A stretch of DNA of 64,000 bases from Ligula intestinalis (GCA_036362985.1 JAYGXS010000004.1:13331898-13395897); one strand, 5' to 3'. Positions 42,693 to 53,690 are shown, counted from the first letter of the stretch. Made by a program: numbers and translations. The notes: generated from the letters alone by a model not told the origin.

Positions 42693-43421
42693 TTATATTT
42701 TTGGCGCTCCGAGGGCCATTGGCATCTTCTCTACAGTAACCCGATGGTTGTGTATGTACATGATTGGAACACCAGTTACTTTGCGAATACGTCTGCGCAA
42801 ATCACGATCACAAGTTGCAACGATGTAACAGCGTGCGGCGCAACGTTCAACCAGACAGTCGTCGGCATAGGTGCCCTTGTGTTGACAGGTAAGGCGCTCT
42901 ATTCGAGGATCACGGAGAATTCTATGATGAAGAGGGGAGGGCAGTTATCCCACCAGAAGGGGAATGTAGGCTTACTTGAGGGCCACGCGATAGCGCTCAG
43001 GCATTTTTTCAATTTCACCCATCACACAGTCCGTCACGTAGAGGAAGCCTGTGACGATGTTAGAAGGACCTCAGTTAACTTACACTTTGCCAAAAGACAG
43101 TCCATTATGGATCCAAAGAGGTCCAGACGATTCTTTATGGTGAAATTCACGTAGTTCGTATCCAGAAGGATGTGATAAGGTGGACCAAGAGCCTCATTGT
43201 AAGAGTCTTTCAGACAGGAGATCAACTCGCTACGATTTTTTATGACCAGGTGGTTTGAGGTAGACTTCTTTGCCTCTTTTAGCTTTTTTCTGTCTACTTT
43301 TTTACTAGCAAGGAAAAAGTAGAGCTCAGAAAAACGACTGTGGTACTCACATTCGAGAGTCGGTCAGTGCAAGGGTTTTCTTCATGACTGCAAACTTTCG
43401 CGTTTGTTTCCGCTTGGCCAT
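42693..43421 (-). CDS. FCF1: FCF1/UTP24 rRNA-processing PIN-domain protein, complete, four exons
   Basis: Exons on the - strand: 43421-43351, 43304-43084, 43048-42976 and 42921-42693. The introns are 46, 35 and 54 nt, all GT-AG, with matching phases. The joined product is 197 residues (human FCF1 has 198). It starts [15 protein letters not shown], like MGKQKKTRKYATMKR, and carries the family core [12 protein letters not shown], then [43 protein letters not shown] and the end MALGAPKI. The acidic residues of LLDTN, MGEIE, YADD and CDRDL are the PIN nuclease metal-binding positions. FCF1/Utp24 acts in the nucleolus in the small-subunit processome and cleaves pre-rRNA at the A1 and A2 sites. Every family block is intact, so the gene is probably functional. 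An acceptor-like TTTTCAACTTCAG lies 13 nt before the ATG. Confidence 0.96.
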
Positions 43422-43447
43422 CTTTGGTGCAGACCTGAAGTTGAAAA
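43422..43447 (-). promoter_or_regulatory. Possible spliced-leader or 5'-UTR acceptor of FCF1
   Basis: On the - strand CTTTTCAACTTCAG ends 13 nt upstream of the FCF1 ATG (AG at 43435-43436). A pyrimidine tract with AG this close to the start suits a trans-splice acceptor, as many flatworm mRNAs carry a spliced leader, or a 5'-UTR intron. Confidence 0.35.
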
Positions 43448-43847
43448 GCAGCGTGTCAAACAGAAGCTGGTGACCAAATAGAGTCATGTTAATAAGCAAG
43501 ATGGCTGGAATTGCTTGCATTCCAGGGTATCGAATGGGGAGACGATGAAGAGGACTGAATACTTTTCACGTCAAAGTTGAATCCCTTTTCGGAGAGCAGG
43601 GGCGTTGCTTGGTCTGGGATGGACAGTCAACAATACTGTCCCCTCCCAGTGCTCGCTGCTCCCATGTGTTTTCACAGGCGGCTGTCTTCCATTCCCTGAT
43701 GGCAAGACCCTTGACTGGCATCATCGCGCGCATACACACACGTGCACTCAGATAATCGCGGCTGCCAAATGGCCGCTTGGATACGCCACCCGTCGGCCGA
43801 TGCAGCAGTGACCCCTACACGCGACACCTTTTCGGGCAATGCAACAC
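43448..43847. other. Upstream of FCF1, no recognised feature
   Basis: About 400 bp containing the FCF1 upstream region. No motif I can name. Confidence 0.4.
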
Positions 43848-44387
43848 ACCAATCACAGATTAATATATACCATGCATCCATCCGGTCAGTCCTCCTCTAT
43901 GATTGTGAATGCTGGGCTATGCGCGCTGAAGATGAGCGAACACTGGGGGTCTTTAACCACCGATGCCTGAGGACAATCCTGCAAGTTAAGTATAGTGACT
44001 TTATCTCGAATGAGACAGTCCACACCCGCTGCGATCGTATCGCGAGGATATCTCAGGGCATTCAAGAAAGGCGACTGAGGCGGTTCGGACACGTTCTCCG
44101 TCTGCCCCACGAGCTTAGCTCTGCTGACCTCGACCCGGCGCCGCAGCCCACCTGTAAACGTCAAAGAGGAGGGCAACTGACGACTTGGCTCGACACCGTC
44201 CGTAAAGACGTGGAAGCAGTTCTTGGGTCTTCTATCTTCGGTTTCCGTCGCTGGAGAAGAGAATGGATGGGGCTTTCCAGATTCACTGCCGCCAATCGTC
44301 AGGCATGGAGAGGTACCTATCGTGACATCATTGAGGCCGGCTAGATCAGGCATGATCACAGCCGTGACAAGTACAATTAAGTAAGTA
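43848..44387 (+). pseudogene. 5'-truncated non-LTR retrotransposon, ORF2 C-terminus and tail
   Basis: An open frame to a stop at 44342-44344 encodes SVLLYDCECWAMRAEDERTL, then CLRTILQVKYSDFI, IQERRLRRFGHVLR and WLDTVRKDVEAVLG. This is the post-RT region (with the CECWA and RWFGHVLR-type motifs) shared by RTE-like and related flatworm LINEs. The 3' end has GGCCGGCTAGATCAGGCATG and a short TAAGTAAGTAA repeat, as is common for non-LTR tails. RT and endonuclease are missing (5' truncation). A second tail of the same family is at 45160-45360. Confidence 0.8.
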
Positions 44388-44650
44388 ATGCAACACACCA
44401 ATCGCACAGCGCTTGAACTGTCTTCAAAATCATGTAAAACGCTGTCACACACACAGCCAGACACTCTCCAGTACGACTGGACGAAGTCAAGATTAGTCCT
44501 GGTTTTGCCAGTGGCCACTGCTGCCCGAGACAGCAATGTGCACAATAAATCCCTCCTTCTGGTGCCTTCTGTAGTTTAGCAACAACCCGGGATTCGATCT
44601 GATGACTGTAGTGCTCTAAGCACAACTACTGTTTAGACGTTACGGGTCTA
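44388..44650 (+). repeat. AATAAA-family repeat, copy 6
   Basis: Starts AATGCAACACACCAATCGCA immediately after the LINE tail and includes GCCAGTGGCCACTGCTGCC, CACAATAAATCCCTCCTTC and GACTGTAGTGCTC, ending near GTTTAGACGTTACG. The same 5' motif (AATGCAACACACCAATCACA) also occurs at 43838-43857, just before the LINE fragment, so the family flanks it on both sides. Confidence 0.7.
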
Positions 44651-45159
44651 GTGACAATTAATTTTGTTAAAAAAACTATGATTCTAATCACGCTTGGGTC
44701 AGTTTACCCGCCCAGCCTATAATCACGCACGAAATCCATCATACTGACTATCCCGATTTGGTACAGTCTGGCTATTAGTTGATACGAAAAATACGTATTT
44801 TTCACAGTTATGGGGTTCTCTTACGGATTTTAATAAGTACGACCCCACACGAGTCATGCTCGGAGGCATCAGCTGTCTTCCATGGGTTAAAGGACATGTT
44901 CTGCAGGTACAGGGGACATTTGTCTCATAACTACGAATAACTGTCCTCTCAAGAGTCTTTTTGTCTAGACCATGAATAACCCCGGTGTAGGCAGGACATA
45001 TTTGCCACGTGCTAAAACGGAATTGAGCGCTTGCTGACTACTTGTATTTGAAACAGCATCTAGCATAATTAACAAACATGTAGATTAACCACATACTAAA
45101 TGGTCGTCCTCTGTGAGAGGTTTACAATCGTGTGCGACGTCCAGTGCTGCTTGAGCGCA
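44651..45159. other. No recognised feature
   Basis: No recognised exon or repeat. Confidence 0.4.
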
Positions 45160-45360
45160 ACTGGAATCCTGGCTCTATATCGTCCGTAAGGACATGGAAG
45201 CAGTTCTTGGATCTTTTATCGTCGGTTTCCGTCGCGAATGAGTGGAGCTTTCCAGATCCGCTGCCGCCAATCGTCACGCGTGGAGGGGTACCGTCCGTGA
45301 CATGATTAAGGCCGGCTAGATCAGGTATGATTACAGCCGTAACAAGTACAAGTTAGTAGG
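45160..45360 (+). pseudogene. Second 5'-truncated LINE tail of the same family
   Basis: Shares CCGTAA(G/A)GAC(A/G)TGGAAGCAGTT, TTTCCAGAT(C/T)C(G/A)CTGCCGCCAAT and GGCCGGCTAGATCAGG(T/C)ATGA with 44190-44390, in the same orientation. Only about 200 bp remains, ending in a GTTAGTAGGTA-type tail. A 10-bp or longer deletion and a premature stop (TGA in GCGAATGAGTGG) disrupt the frame. Confidence 0.75.
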
Positions 45361-47317
45361 TACGTCCACCGTACGCCCCACGGGGTAGGCGCAGCATTGA
45401 GGACTGGCGTATGAAAAACTTGTGCAGCATCTACCACACACTACTAATTTATCCGCCGGTCTCTGATGACAAGGCAACATCAAAATGACCAGATATGGGC
45501 ACGAGCGCAGTGGCAGAAAAAAGTGAACAGCTACACGACCTGGTGTGAGCCATCAAACATAAGTTATGTAAACGATGACATTTCAGGATATGAAGAAAGT
45601 CTGAGTTTAGTCCTTACCACGTTCACCAATATTTTCATTAGGTCCCGTTGGCGGCGTTGCTAGTCAAGATAGGCAAAATCCCAAACGATTTTACCTATTT
45701 TTCGACCCTACACGTGAACAAACCACCTCAGTCTGCGAGAATATATGGCATGGTTAACAGCTGCTAACTGCGAGAGACAGTGTTAAAAAAGTGTGCCTCG
45801 GTAGCTTTTACACAATAATCACTTGCTGCGATTGAAGATAGCCTATAGTGCATTGTGGGCGTTCACGGAGATATGAGGGAGTATAATATAAGCGTGGTCC
45901 TCAGTTCTTCGGGCATGCTGGCTGCAGCCTAAACCACAAAACATCGGCTGTAAGTGGTGCCTTATTGGGTGTCGAACAATAGTCACCACGTAGTAACAAC
46001 TTTTTGGCATCTATTATGCATAAATAAGCCGCTTCTATGTTTAAGGTATTAAGGATGCGTGATTCACTCCGAGGGCTTTCACTAAAAGCCATTCAGTTAT
46101 CCACAACGTACGGACACAACAATTGGTCCGCAGTTTGAGTAACAGGTAAGTTGTGTTCTATTGGACTTATTTTCGTCTGTAAGTTGATCGAGCACATCGT
46201 CTAAATCAGTTCGGTGCTGCTAGCGATTGCCTGAAGCCTAAAACGCGTCTCAGACAGTGGAGATACAGGATATTGCGCTTATTGACATCAAATTATACGT
46301 CCTATAATTAAGCCACTGTTTACTCACTTAGACATTTACGGTCGGGAGTATAAATGCCAACGACGAACGCGTCAGGATTTCAGATCATAGAGAGCAGTAA
46401 TTGGGCTATGATTGGTCGATTACAGCTAAATAGCCAGTAAGGATATTTCCGTTTATCTTGTCTTGGTCGGTATTTCTGTCATTTGTATTGCTTGCTGCGA
46501 TTCAAAACTTTATGTGATGATTCTTGATAGCACACTGCAGAAAAATGGAACTAATATGTTCCAGAGTTCTAATTTCCTGATATAACAGTTCCACAGCCGA
46601 TTTAGACGACGTCCACCATCTGCCACCACAGCATGATAGCGCAGGGACGGCTGCTTGCGCTTGGTTTACAGTGATATTAGATCTGCGTAGCACCTACCAC
46701 TCTCCGCTTTCCTGTCTGGATCTGGGTGGCGTGTCCATGACCTACATGCAGAGGTTGGACAAGCACTAACGAATAAAAGGCTCCCGATGGAACGGTGACA
46801 GTGGTACGGCTAACCGTAACTTAAAAACTGAAGGAATGCAAAGGTTCGCGTTAAGGTGTTTGCATGAATGAAGGCGGAGAGTGATTGAACACCGGAAGTT
46901 TTTTTTTTCATTTGCTAAGCGTTCAAACTCGTACAGCTGTTCATCACCAGTGGTCAAAGCAACAACTAAAAAGACGACAGTTTAGCAGCACAGATGCCGA
47001 CCCGGTCGACTAAAATGCAGCTCTGGCAGCTATGCTGGTGAGAAATGAAATAACCGACGAAAAAACACTCAGTCCGACGTCTTACTGATGGTTCACAAAC
47101 CCATCCGATACATTTCGCAGAGTGAGTCTAAAGCTATGAGGTAACTGAGGAAATTATGGACTCTTTGATAAGATATCAGTATTCACATGTATTTCACAGA
47201 ATTGTACACACGGAATCTTGCGCAAGAGACTTTGAAAAGCGTATTATGAGGCTCATAGTCCACTTAAAATTTAACACCTCATGAGGATTTTCCAATTTTG
47301 CCTAAATAACCTAATTT
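45361..47317. other. No recognised feature
   Basis: About 2 kb with short open frames only and no recognised domain. A block starting CTTGCTGCGATT occurs at about 45821 and 46491, so some repeat content is likely. Confidence 0.4.
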
Positions 47318-48115
47318 GCCTTCGCTGGAGAAGTTTATGAACAGATCATAGGAACTCTAATAGGCTCCCCAATCTCCGGTTAAGTGGCAGAACTGGTCCT
47401 GCGAGAACTAGAAAGCACTGTCTTTATCAAACACGAGCTTGTTTTAGCGCCGCTACGCTGACGAAACATTTATTATCATCAAAAAACATGCTTCAATAAT
47501 CATATAACTTACTCAGTGGAATCTTCCCAGAGAAAGTGTGCACGAGGCCCGATAGCTCCGCGACCAATTTATGCGGAGTGTATATCAAAAGGCGTTTATA
47601 AGACGACACTTACGTTTCAGATCTCAGAGAAACCTAAAAGAAACTCCACTAAGGATATGGAACGTTATGCCATACATCAGGAACGCATCAGAAGCAACTG
47701 AGCGCATTGCTGAGGGACTAGGTGTTGAAATTGCACATCCGCTTAAAGCTACTATGCGCAGCAGGGTGAGGAAAATCAAAGACTGTCTAAATCCCAAAGA
47801 CCAATCTGAGGTAGTGTATCACATCCCATGCCTAAGCTGTTAGGTCAAAATGAACGCGTGCTCGGATCACGCATACATGAACTTAAACTGGCTGTGCGAC
47901 GAATTATCGTAAGTTGCTGCTCACGCCTACGAAACGGACCAGGAGTTCATATTCACGGCCGTCAAGATAATCACTCATGCCGGAAAGAAAACGAGCCGAG
48001 AACGGATTGAAATCTGGTCCATTAATGGGAACGCAATCAACCGACGTATCAATTTGGCGATGGCATACAGAGCCTTACGCAGTCAACCAGAGACGTGTCT
48101 TACCGATGACTGATT
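47318..48115 (+). pseudogene. Penelope-like element fragment: RT 3' part, linker and GIY-YIG domain, broken
   Basis: Across three frames the + strand shows VYEQIIGT and LIGSPISG (RT motif B, normally MGSPISG), then VAELVLRELESTVF, then the linker (RIWNVMPYIRNASEATERIA, VEIAHPLKATMRSRV, KDQSEVVYHIPCLSC) and the endonuclease region (RVLGSRIHELKLAVRR, then a remnant of the final helices near SRELIEAW-type residues). The order RT, linker, GIY-YIG is that of canonical PLEs. At least four frameshifts or stops occur, including a stop directly after PISG. It belongs to a different subfamily from the 58.7-61.1 kb copy. Confidence 0.8.
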
Positions 48116-48952
48116 GATTTGCACCACCTTTTAGTTGCTGCTGTTATATGTGAAGTTGAACTCCTGTGCGAGTTTGAAAGTCCAGAACGATAGACAAGTT
48201 TCTTCCGTGGTCACCATTCATTAAATTTACACATTTAAACAAATTACCCTCCGACCAAATCATCGCCGGTATTTATTGTGATGCTGTAGACTATAGGCTA
48301 CAGAAGCGATTGGCGTATATATACGATACGATACGATATACGACTTTTTTTCGACGCAAAATTTTACGACGTAACAATCAAACCAGAAATTCTTTGTTAA
48401 AAAGGAACCAACTGTACATTCCACTTAGATTAAGTGCTGCGTTATTTAGTTTACCTGGTTAACCAGTAAGTAATTACTTTGGTCCCATGGATCCAAAAGG
48501 TGCCTCTTGTCTCACATACAGAAATAGATATATACTACTCAAAAGAATCTAGCTACTTTCAAATACATATATTGAAAAGCCAACAAAGGCAGAAAATTAC
48601 CTTGCTAGACAGGAAACTGCGCGAACGCGGGTTTTGGACAAAGCGTGAATGAAAGTGCAACGAAAATTCTTTCCAAGTCGCGGGGAAAATTTCTGTAAAG
48701 CCACCAAAAGTAGAAGGGCTATTTGTCTATTATACAAGTAAAATACCGTGCGCTGATTGGCTGCTTTATGTGGGTAGGTAAGCCAAGGATATCAGGAAAT
48801 ATATTATGCTTCGCATTACTGCGGAAAGTTTTAAGCAAAAATAAGAAGATTTACCTATTATTTGATGCAAATAAATGCGTTAAGGAAGCATGAGAACGTT
48901 ACAGAGCAATGTATGCAACCTGTTAACAAACTAAAATACAAAAAAGTAAACC
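48116..48952. other. No recognised feature apart from a short (TACGA)n-like run
   Basis: A small ACGATACGATACGATA run lies at about 48326-48341. Nothing else is recognised. Confidence 0.4.
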
Positions 48953-49073
48953 TTAAGGTTAAATCCTAACAATAACCCTAACCCTAAAATTAACCTTAAC
49001 CCAACCCTTAAACTAACCCTAACCCTAAAACTAACCCTAAACCTTACGCTAAAACTAACCTTAAACCTTAATG
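48953..49073. repeat. Interstitial telomere-like array, degenerate (CCCTAA)n
   Basis: About 120 bp of variants of AACCCTAA (for example AATAACCCTAACCCTAAAAT and AACTAACCCTAACCC), reading as the C-rich strand on +. TTAGGG is the telomere repeat of flatworms. The array is diverged and internal, and it ends 15 bp before a CACTA-type terminus. Confidence 0.8.
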
Positions 49074-49519
49074 CTGCAGAGGCTATATCACTACAAATAT
49101 AAAGTACATATACAATGTATTATTTATCGTGTATTATTATCGTATATTATTATCGAGTGGAACAGAATAAGCTCATTTTCGCAAGCAAATGGACGCACTT
49201 CAACTCCCTTGCCGTTCTCAAACAGCTACACAGTAAAATTCCCTATAGTTGGCTCCCTTAGACTTCGACTGGTAATCTGGTTGTCCCTTCGATACCGTAC
49301 ACGTAGCTACGGTAATTATATTTTTACTGATTTTTCTCGAGTGAAGAACGATGTTCTACATAAATGCTAAGGATTTGATAGTTTTCTGTAAGCGCTTTGA
49401 ACAAAAAAATAATTAGGAGAAGTGCATTACAGACAAAGACCAGACATTGCCAATAGAGGAGAATATAGGATTTCCAGGCAGCAGTTCAGAAGAAGAAGAC
49501 CCTAATAGCAAGTGGGATT

Positions 49520-49617
49520 CTACGGGAGTTCTACGGGAATCCTACATTTCCACAAAGTGGGATCCTACGGGAAGTCTACGTGCAACAATTGTAGGATTCT
49601 ACGGGAATCCTACATTG
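49520..49617. repeat. Sub-terminal repeats of the CACTA element
   Basis: TTCTACGGGAATCCTACATT occurs at 49529-49548 and again at 49597-49616, and CTACGGGA four times within 90 bp. GTAGGATTCTACGGGAATCC (from 49591) is part of a nearly palindromic 23-bp block. Short repeated motifs inside the ends are typical of transposase-binding regions in CACTA elements. Confidence 0.65.
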
Positions 49618-49959
49618 GGTCCACAATGTAGACCCTCAATTTTCCACCGGACAGGGGGTACCTACTTCATCGCGAAAACCCCCCATTTTCGAAACGCGGC
49701 ACTAGATAACTTTTTTGAAGACAGTTGATATTAGAAATGTGTATTATATGTAAAAAATAGGGTAAAATAATATTAATGTACAATAAGTAGGTTTGAAGGC
49801 GCGTTGTACAGTCTTCTTAAATTAGAATTGTGCTGTGGAGAGTTGGTGGCGAAAAGAAGGCTGTACTAGCGGACGCTCCCGGCCCACCGTCGTCGTCCGG
49901 GTCATGCTCATCTACAAAAACATTGACCATTTATGCCAAGTTTATGATGGGTGAAATCA

Positions 49960-50526
49960 GTACTGGAGGTTAAAGCGTTTAAGTAACTCACCCAGAAACC
50001 GGGAACGTTTGGGGATTACGTATTTCCATCTGTTCAGTCGCTTGTAGACCTTCTTGAAAGCCTTAATGAAGGCTTTCTTAATTCCAGCCCTGTCATGATT
50101 GTTTGAAAGACACCAGGTGGAAGCGACTTCTGCGTTAGGAAGTGTTCAATCAGAATACAATAATACTTACCTGTTACGAGGTCGTGCAGTGGCGATTTTT
50201 CGAAAGCCCTTTTGGGGCTGTCGAAGTAAGTGCCCGTGTAATTAAGTTCAGCTGTGATACTATCAGCTCTGCAGAAGCTCAATTATCTGTCTTTGATTTT
50301 CGAGCATCTGCTGCATTGTCTTCGTCTGGAATTCCATGAAATTAATTTGTGCATTGTTCATGTGTTTAAGTAGACGATAGACTTTTGAGCCAGACGATCT
50401 CCGACCCGAACGACGACGTTTTGGACTTTCATTTGTTATGTCTAAAAGGGAAATCTTTGCTATGCAAGTGCTTACCATGTAAGGGAAACGCCGAGGCTGA
50501 CATGCTTGTAGGCAGCGTAACCTCAC
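49960..50526 (-). pseudogene. Second ORF of the CACTA element, frameshifted
   Basis: On the - strand the first part (50526-50263) has a basic stretch (SPKRRRSGRRSSGSKVYRLL) and a Gln/Asn-rich coiled-coil-like helix (NFMEFQTKTMQQMLENQRQI). A second frame (50282-50034) continues with FEKSPLHDLVTG, and a third ends with KVYKRLNRWKYVIPKRS before a stop near 49965. A basic region, a coiled coil and a small C-terminal domain form the usual plan of the accessory protein beside animal CACTA transposases, but I cannot name the domain with certainty. The frame changes may be mutations or introns. Confidence 0.45.
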
Positions 50527-50913
50527 TGCCAGCTGATGAGCTATCTGAGTCCTGAACCGTAATCCATGACATTTTTTGCAAATTAATTTATTACCTCTGT
50601 TGATGACGAAGATATGCGGACATGTCCACGCAAAAATTCTTTATGTTTACGGGGCGACCGCTTTTCCCTTCTCGAAAGCCGTCGTGAGATATTCTCGTCA
50701 GACATTACAAGTCTAAAATAAAAAGGTTGCTTTTAGCGCCTGTTAAACTGCGGATTACTGCCAAAACAGTAACCGGCAAAGTGAGAAGTCACTTCCAGTT
50801 TCACTGGAAGGTGTGCAAAAACAGTTTATCTATTCTTTGGTGTACAGAAAAAAACATGCAAAAAGTAAAACGTTATAAAAATTGTAATGGAAAACGGAGT
50901 ACATTTACTCGGA

Positions 50914-52960
50914 TTACTCATTGAGGTCCCAACGTGGATTAATCTCCATGAGGACGAAATGGTCTTCCTCGGAGAAGGAGGTGTACTTCAGAACATGTGA
51001 CGGCAATGGGCAGTAGTTCACAGTGTTTCCTATCTTTGCTTTGAAAAGTTTAAAATGTTTCGAATTGGTGGGGTACACGCAGTAGTCCTGAATTTCTTCA
51101 TACTCTACGTAAACCAAGATTATAGCACCGGACGCATAGCGAACTATGTTCTTAACACACAACAGTTTGCCATCAATAGAAAGAGAACCATTGGTGGGAG
51201 TTGTGCCGATAAATTATTTGCCCTTAGTAATCGAGGTGAACTTCGTGAAGGGTCCATCAACTACTGGAGGCAGCGGTCCATTCCTATGTTCAAACTTGCA
51301 AGTCCATTCTATTGGACCGGGCAATGTTCGTGGCAGTCTAAAACTCTCCTCCAAATGTTAAGCTACTTGCTGCAGTTCTTGGTTTTTCTTTTTTAACATA
51401 TTCTTGATCTGCCCTAAGTAACTTTCAAAGGGGAATGAAGAAAAACTTTCTAAGGGACCGTGACGTGCGACGTCCTCCGGAAGGTGAACAATGCTATGTA
51501 CATTGTACACCATTTCTTTTAGACCATAGAGCCTTTCATATTTTTCTATAAATCTCTTCAGTAAGGTTGTTGCGTATTGAACCAAATCCTTGCAAGCTGT
51601 TGGCTGAACTAAACAACGAATGGCTATTGACAGAAGCATAAAGTGCTTCCAATATTTACGCTTAATTGCACCTCTCAGAACCACTACCCCTGTGTATAAT
51701 AAGAATTGTCGCAAATCAGTCCCTTTCCAATATTCCCACTCACTAAGACATCGCGCTCTCTGACTAAACTCCCGTGGTAAATAGCGGTTAATGGATTTTA
51801 ATCTTTCATCTACTTCGATAACAGCCTTGCCAGACATCTTATACTTAGCTCCTTGTGGGCTTCTGAGCCACAACTTTAGCAACCTTCGCATTACACCTAG
51901 GTACACCAGATGCAGCGGATCTAAAGGAAAACAACTTACCATACCTATATTACATACTAACAAGGGTGACCTGCCAATACGATGGCAGTCATCCGCTCCA
52001 TCATAGAAATCTTCGTCACTTCCTTTATCTTCACTTACAACATCGTACACAACCTTCCTCCATGTAGGACGACAGATACCCTCCACCTTACAACGCTCAC
52101 ACTCATAATAAGCATTAACATTCTTGACTTGCTTTATGAAAGCCCTCGCAGGAGCATCGCAAATGATGGCACCCACTTTAAACTTAAAGGTTCGGTCGAG
52201 ACTTTCAACATACAGCCCTCTTCTACAAAGGAAAGACACCTCCCTAATCAAGGGCTTGCAGTAGGCCTGAACATCTGATGGTTTTCCTTTTCCACTATAT
52301 ATCCCTACGGGAGAAACATTACCTACGAAAGGTTGCATTATTCGGCCGAGAATAGGCCAAAAATCAAACCTCCTCTTCCTATATAAAGGTAGTCCATCTA
52401 TAGATAAGTTAACTACGATTTCATTTCCTTGTATATGCATTGACGGTTCACTTACCTCCTTCGTTATACACTTCATAAGTCCAATGTGAACGTACTGTCC
52501 GCTGCCCATTGCCGTCACGGGTGTCCGTCGGCTTGATCTTCGCCGCAGGGTTCGGCCATCTGACGGTAGCTCAGGATGAAAGCGTTGCAAGATTTTCAGA
52601 AGTTTCGTACGATGCTTTGTTGGGGGGTTACATTCATTAGCCCACAACACCAGTGATTCACGCAGAGTAAGCTCCTGAGCCGCTGGCGGCTTCGAAGGAC
52701 GTTGTGCTGGAAATTCGAACTTCCGAAAACTCCCACTGCTGGATTCCTCTGTAGTCTGAGCTGGTGTCCGAATCTTCATATGTTGCAGTGCAGATTGAAT
52801 CACTGCATAACGAATCTTCGTCAGATTCCGATGTGGTCGACCAAGCTTCTCTGTCGGCCTCCTCAATTTTACGCAATAATGCGTGATAATTGCGTTTAGC
52901 TCTGCTCCAAACGGTACTCCTGTGTGAAGGTTTCCACATACTACAAAAAGAAATATCCAT
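50914..52960 (-). pseudogene. CACTA-type transposase with two in-frame stops
   Basis: An ATG at 52960 opens a Ser/Glu/Asp-rich N-terminal segment (WKPSHRSTVWSRAKRN...), then the frame changes near 52750 into a 502-codon frame. Family motifs in order are NLSIDGLPLYRKRRFDFWPI (the catalytic-Asp region of Transposase_21-type proteins), VGIYSGKGKP, YYECERCKVEG, DPLHLVYLGVMRRLL, VYNVHSIVHL and SSFPFESYLGQIKNML. Beyond a TAA at 51358-51360 the same frame continues through a second TAA (51214-51216) into NIVRYASGAIILVYVEYEEI and the natural C-terminus at 50914. Two stops and one frame change make it a probable pseudogene, though it is well preserved and might use small introns at the frame change. 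Confidence 0.8.
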
Positions 52961-53659
52961 ATAAGACTTTAGGCCACATAAAAATCATGAGCATTCAGAG
53001 CCCACTTACGCGTTCAACAGTGCACGTGCGATATGATAGAATGGCTTTCAAAGTTGCCGCCATCGACAACAATTCCAGTAGCCAATCAGATTGCACGCAT
53101 TCATATTCACGAACACTGACCTATCATTGCGCATTAATAATAAGTTGTATATTTCAGGCCCAGTGGGCCTCATCAATAAACCAAAAATTCGATAACACGA
53201 AGAACTAGAAATAATTGGTTTCACAAAGTATCCGTAGTCTATAGCTATAAGACGAGTATAACTGTTTAGAAGCGAATTTGTTAGATTCAACAAAAATGAA
53301 TATAGCAGTGTTATGCGGAAGGTGAAATTCAAGGGCACACACAGATGAGCCACATCGTTATCTAGAATTCTGACATATGTATTCTGGTACCCACTGCCTC
53401 TGTTAGTAAGGGGGAAGGGCTTGGAAGCAAACTCAGTCGAAGCTGAGTGTGGGGCAGAACAATAGGTATTAACGAAACATTACTGGTATAGACGGGTTCC
53501 CAGCACTACACTCGGGTTCCCAAACCGATGCGGCATAATGGAACATAGGGAACCCACCAGTTTATGATCGTGATGGGCACCGCTGTATGATATCCAAAAG
53601 TCCGTCAAATCTACAAGACCATTGTTGTGGATGTCTGAGATGTGACCAAATATAAGGCC
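52961..53659. other. Between the CACTA and CR1 elements, unassigned
   Basis: Short open frames only. It contains AGCCCAGTGGGCC-like and GGTTCCCAGCACTACACTCG blocks. No element boundaries could be set. Confidence 0.35.
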
Positions 53660-53690
53660 CTGATGATGGTTGATGACCAGCGAAACGAGA
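53660..53690 (+). ncRNA. Hammerhead-like core, weak
   Basis: CTGATGA, then a small hairpin (TGGTTGATGACCA), then GCGAAACGAGA. It has the CUGAUGA...GAAAC spacing of a hammerhead core, but the pair that should close stem II is wrong and no AATAAA/TTCCAGTG tail follows. It may be chance. Confidence 0.25.

Larger units (their letters stand above)
49089..52960 (-). mobile_element. CACTA (En/Spm-like) DNA transposon
   Basis: The coding part on the - strand is a CACTA-type transposase (50914-52960) with a second ORF (about 49960-50526). Downstream of the genes lies a block of sub-terminal repeats (CTACGGGA four times, 49520-49607) and a CACTACAAATATAAAG terminus at 49089. The opposite terminus was not found; a weak candidate (CACTG on - at 53306-53310) has no matching target duplication. 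The boundary at 52960 is therefore only the coding limit. Confidence 0.65.

Noticed and set aside
43742..43847. First 35 codons of the LINE tail frame
   Set aside because: They do not resemble the LINE and overlap a different repeat, so the fragment is taken to begin at about 43848.
53306..53310. CACTG on the - strand as the second CACTA terminus
   Set aside because: Similarity to the 49089 terminus is slight and the adjacent 3 bp (TAT and TTA) do not form a target duplication.
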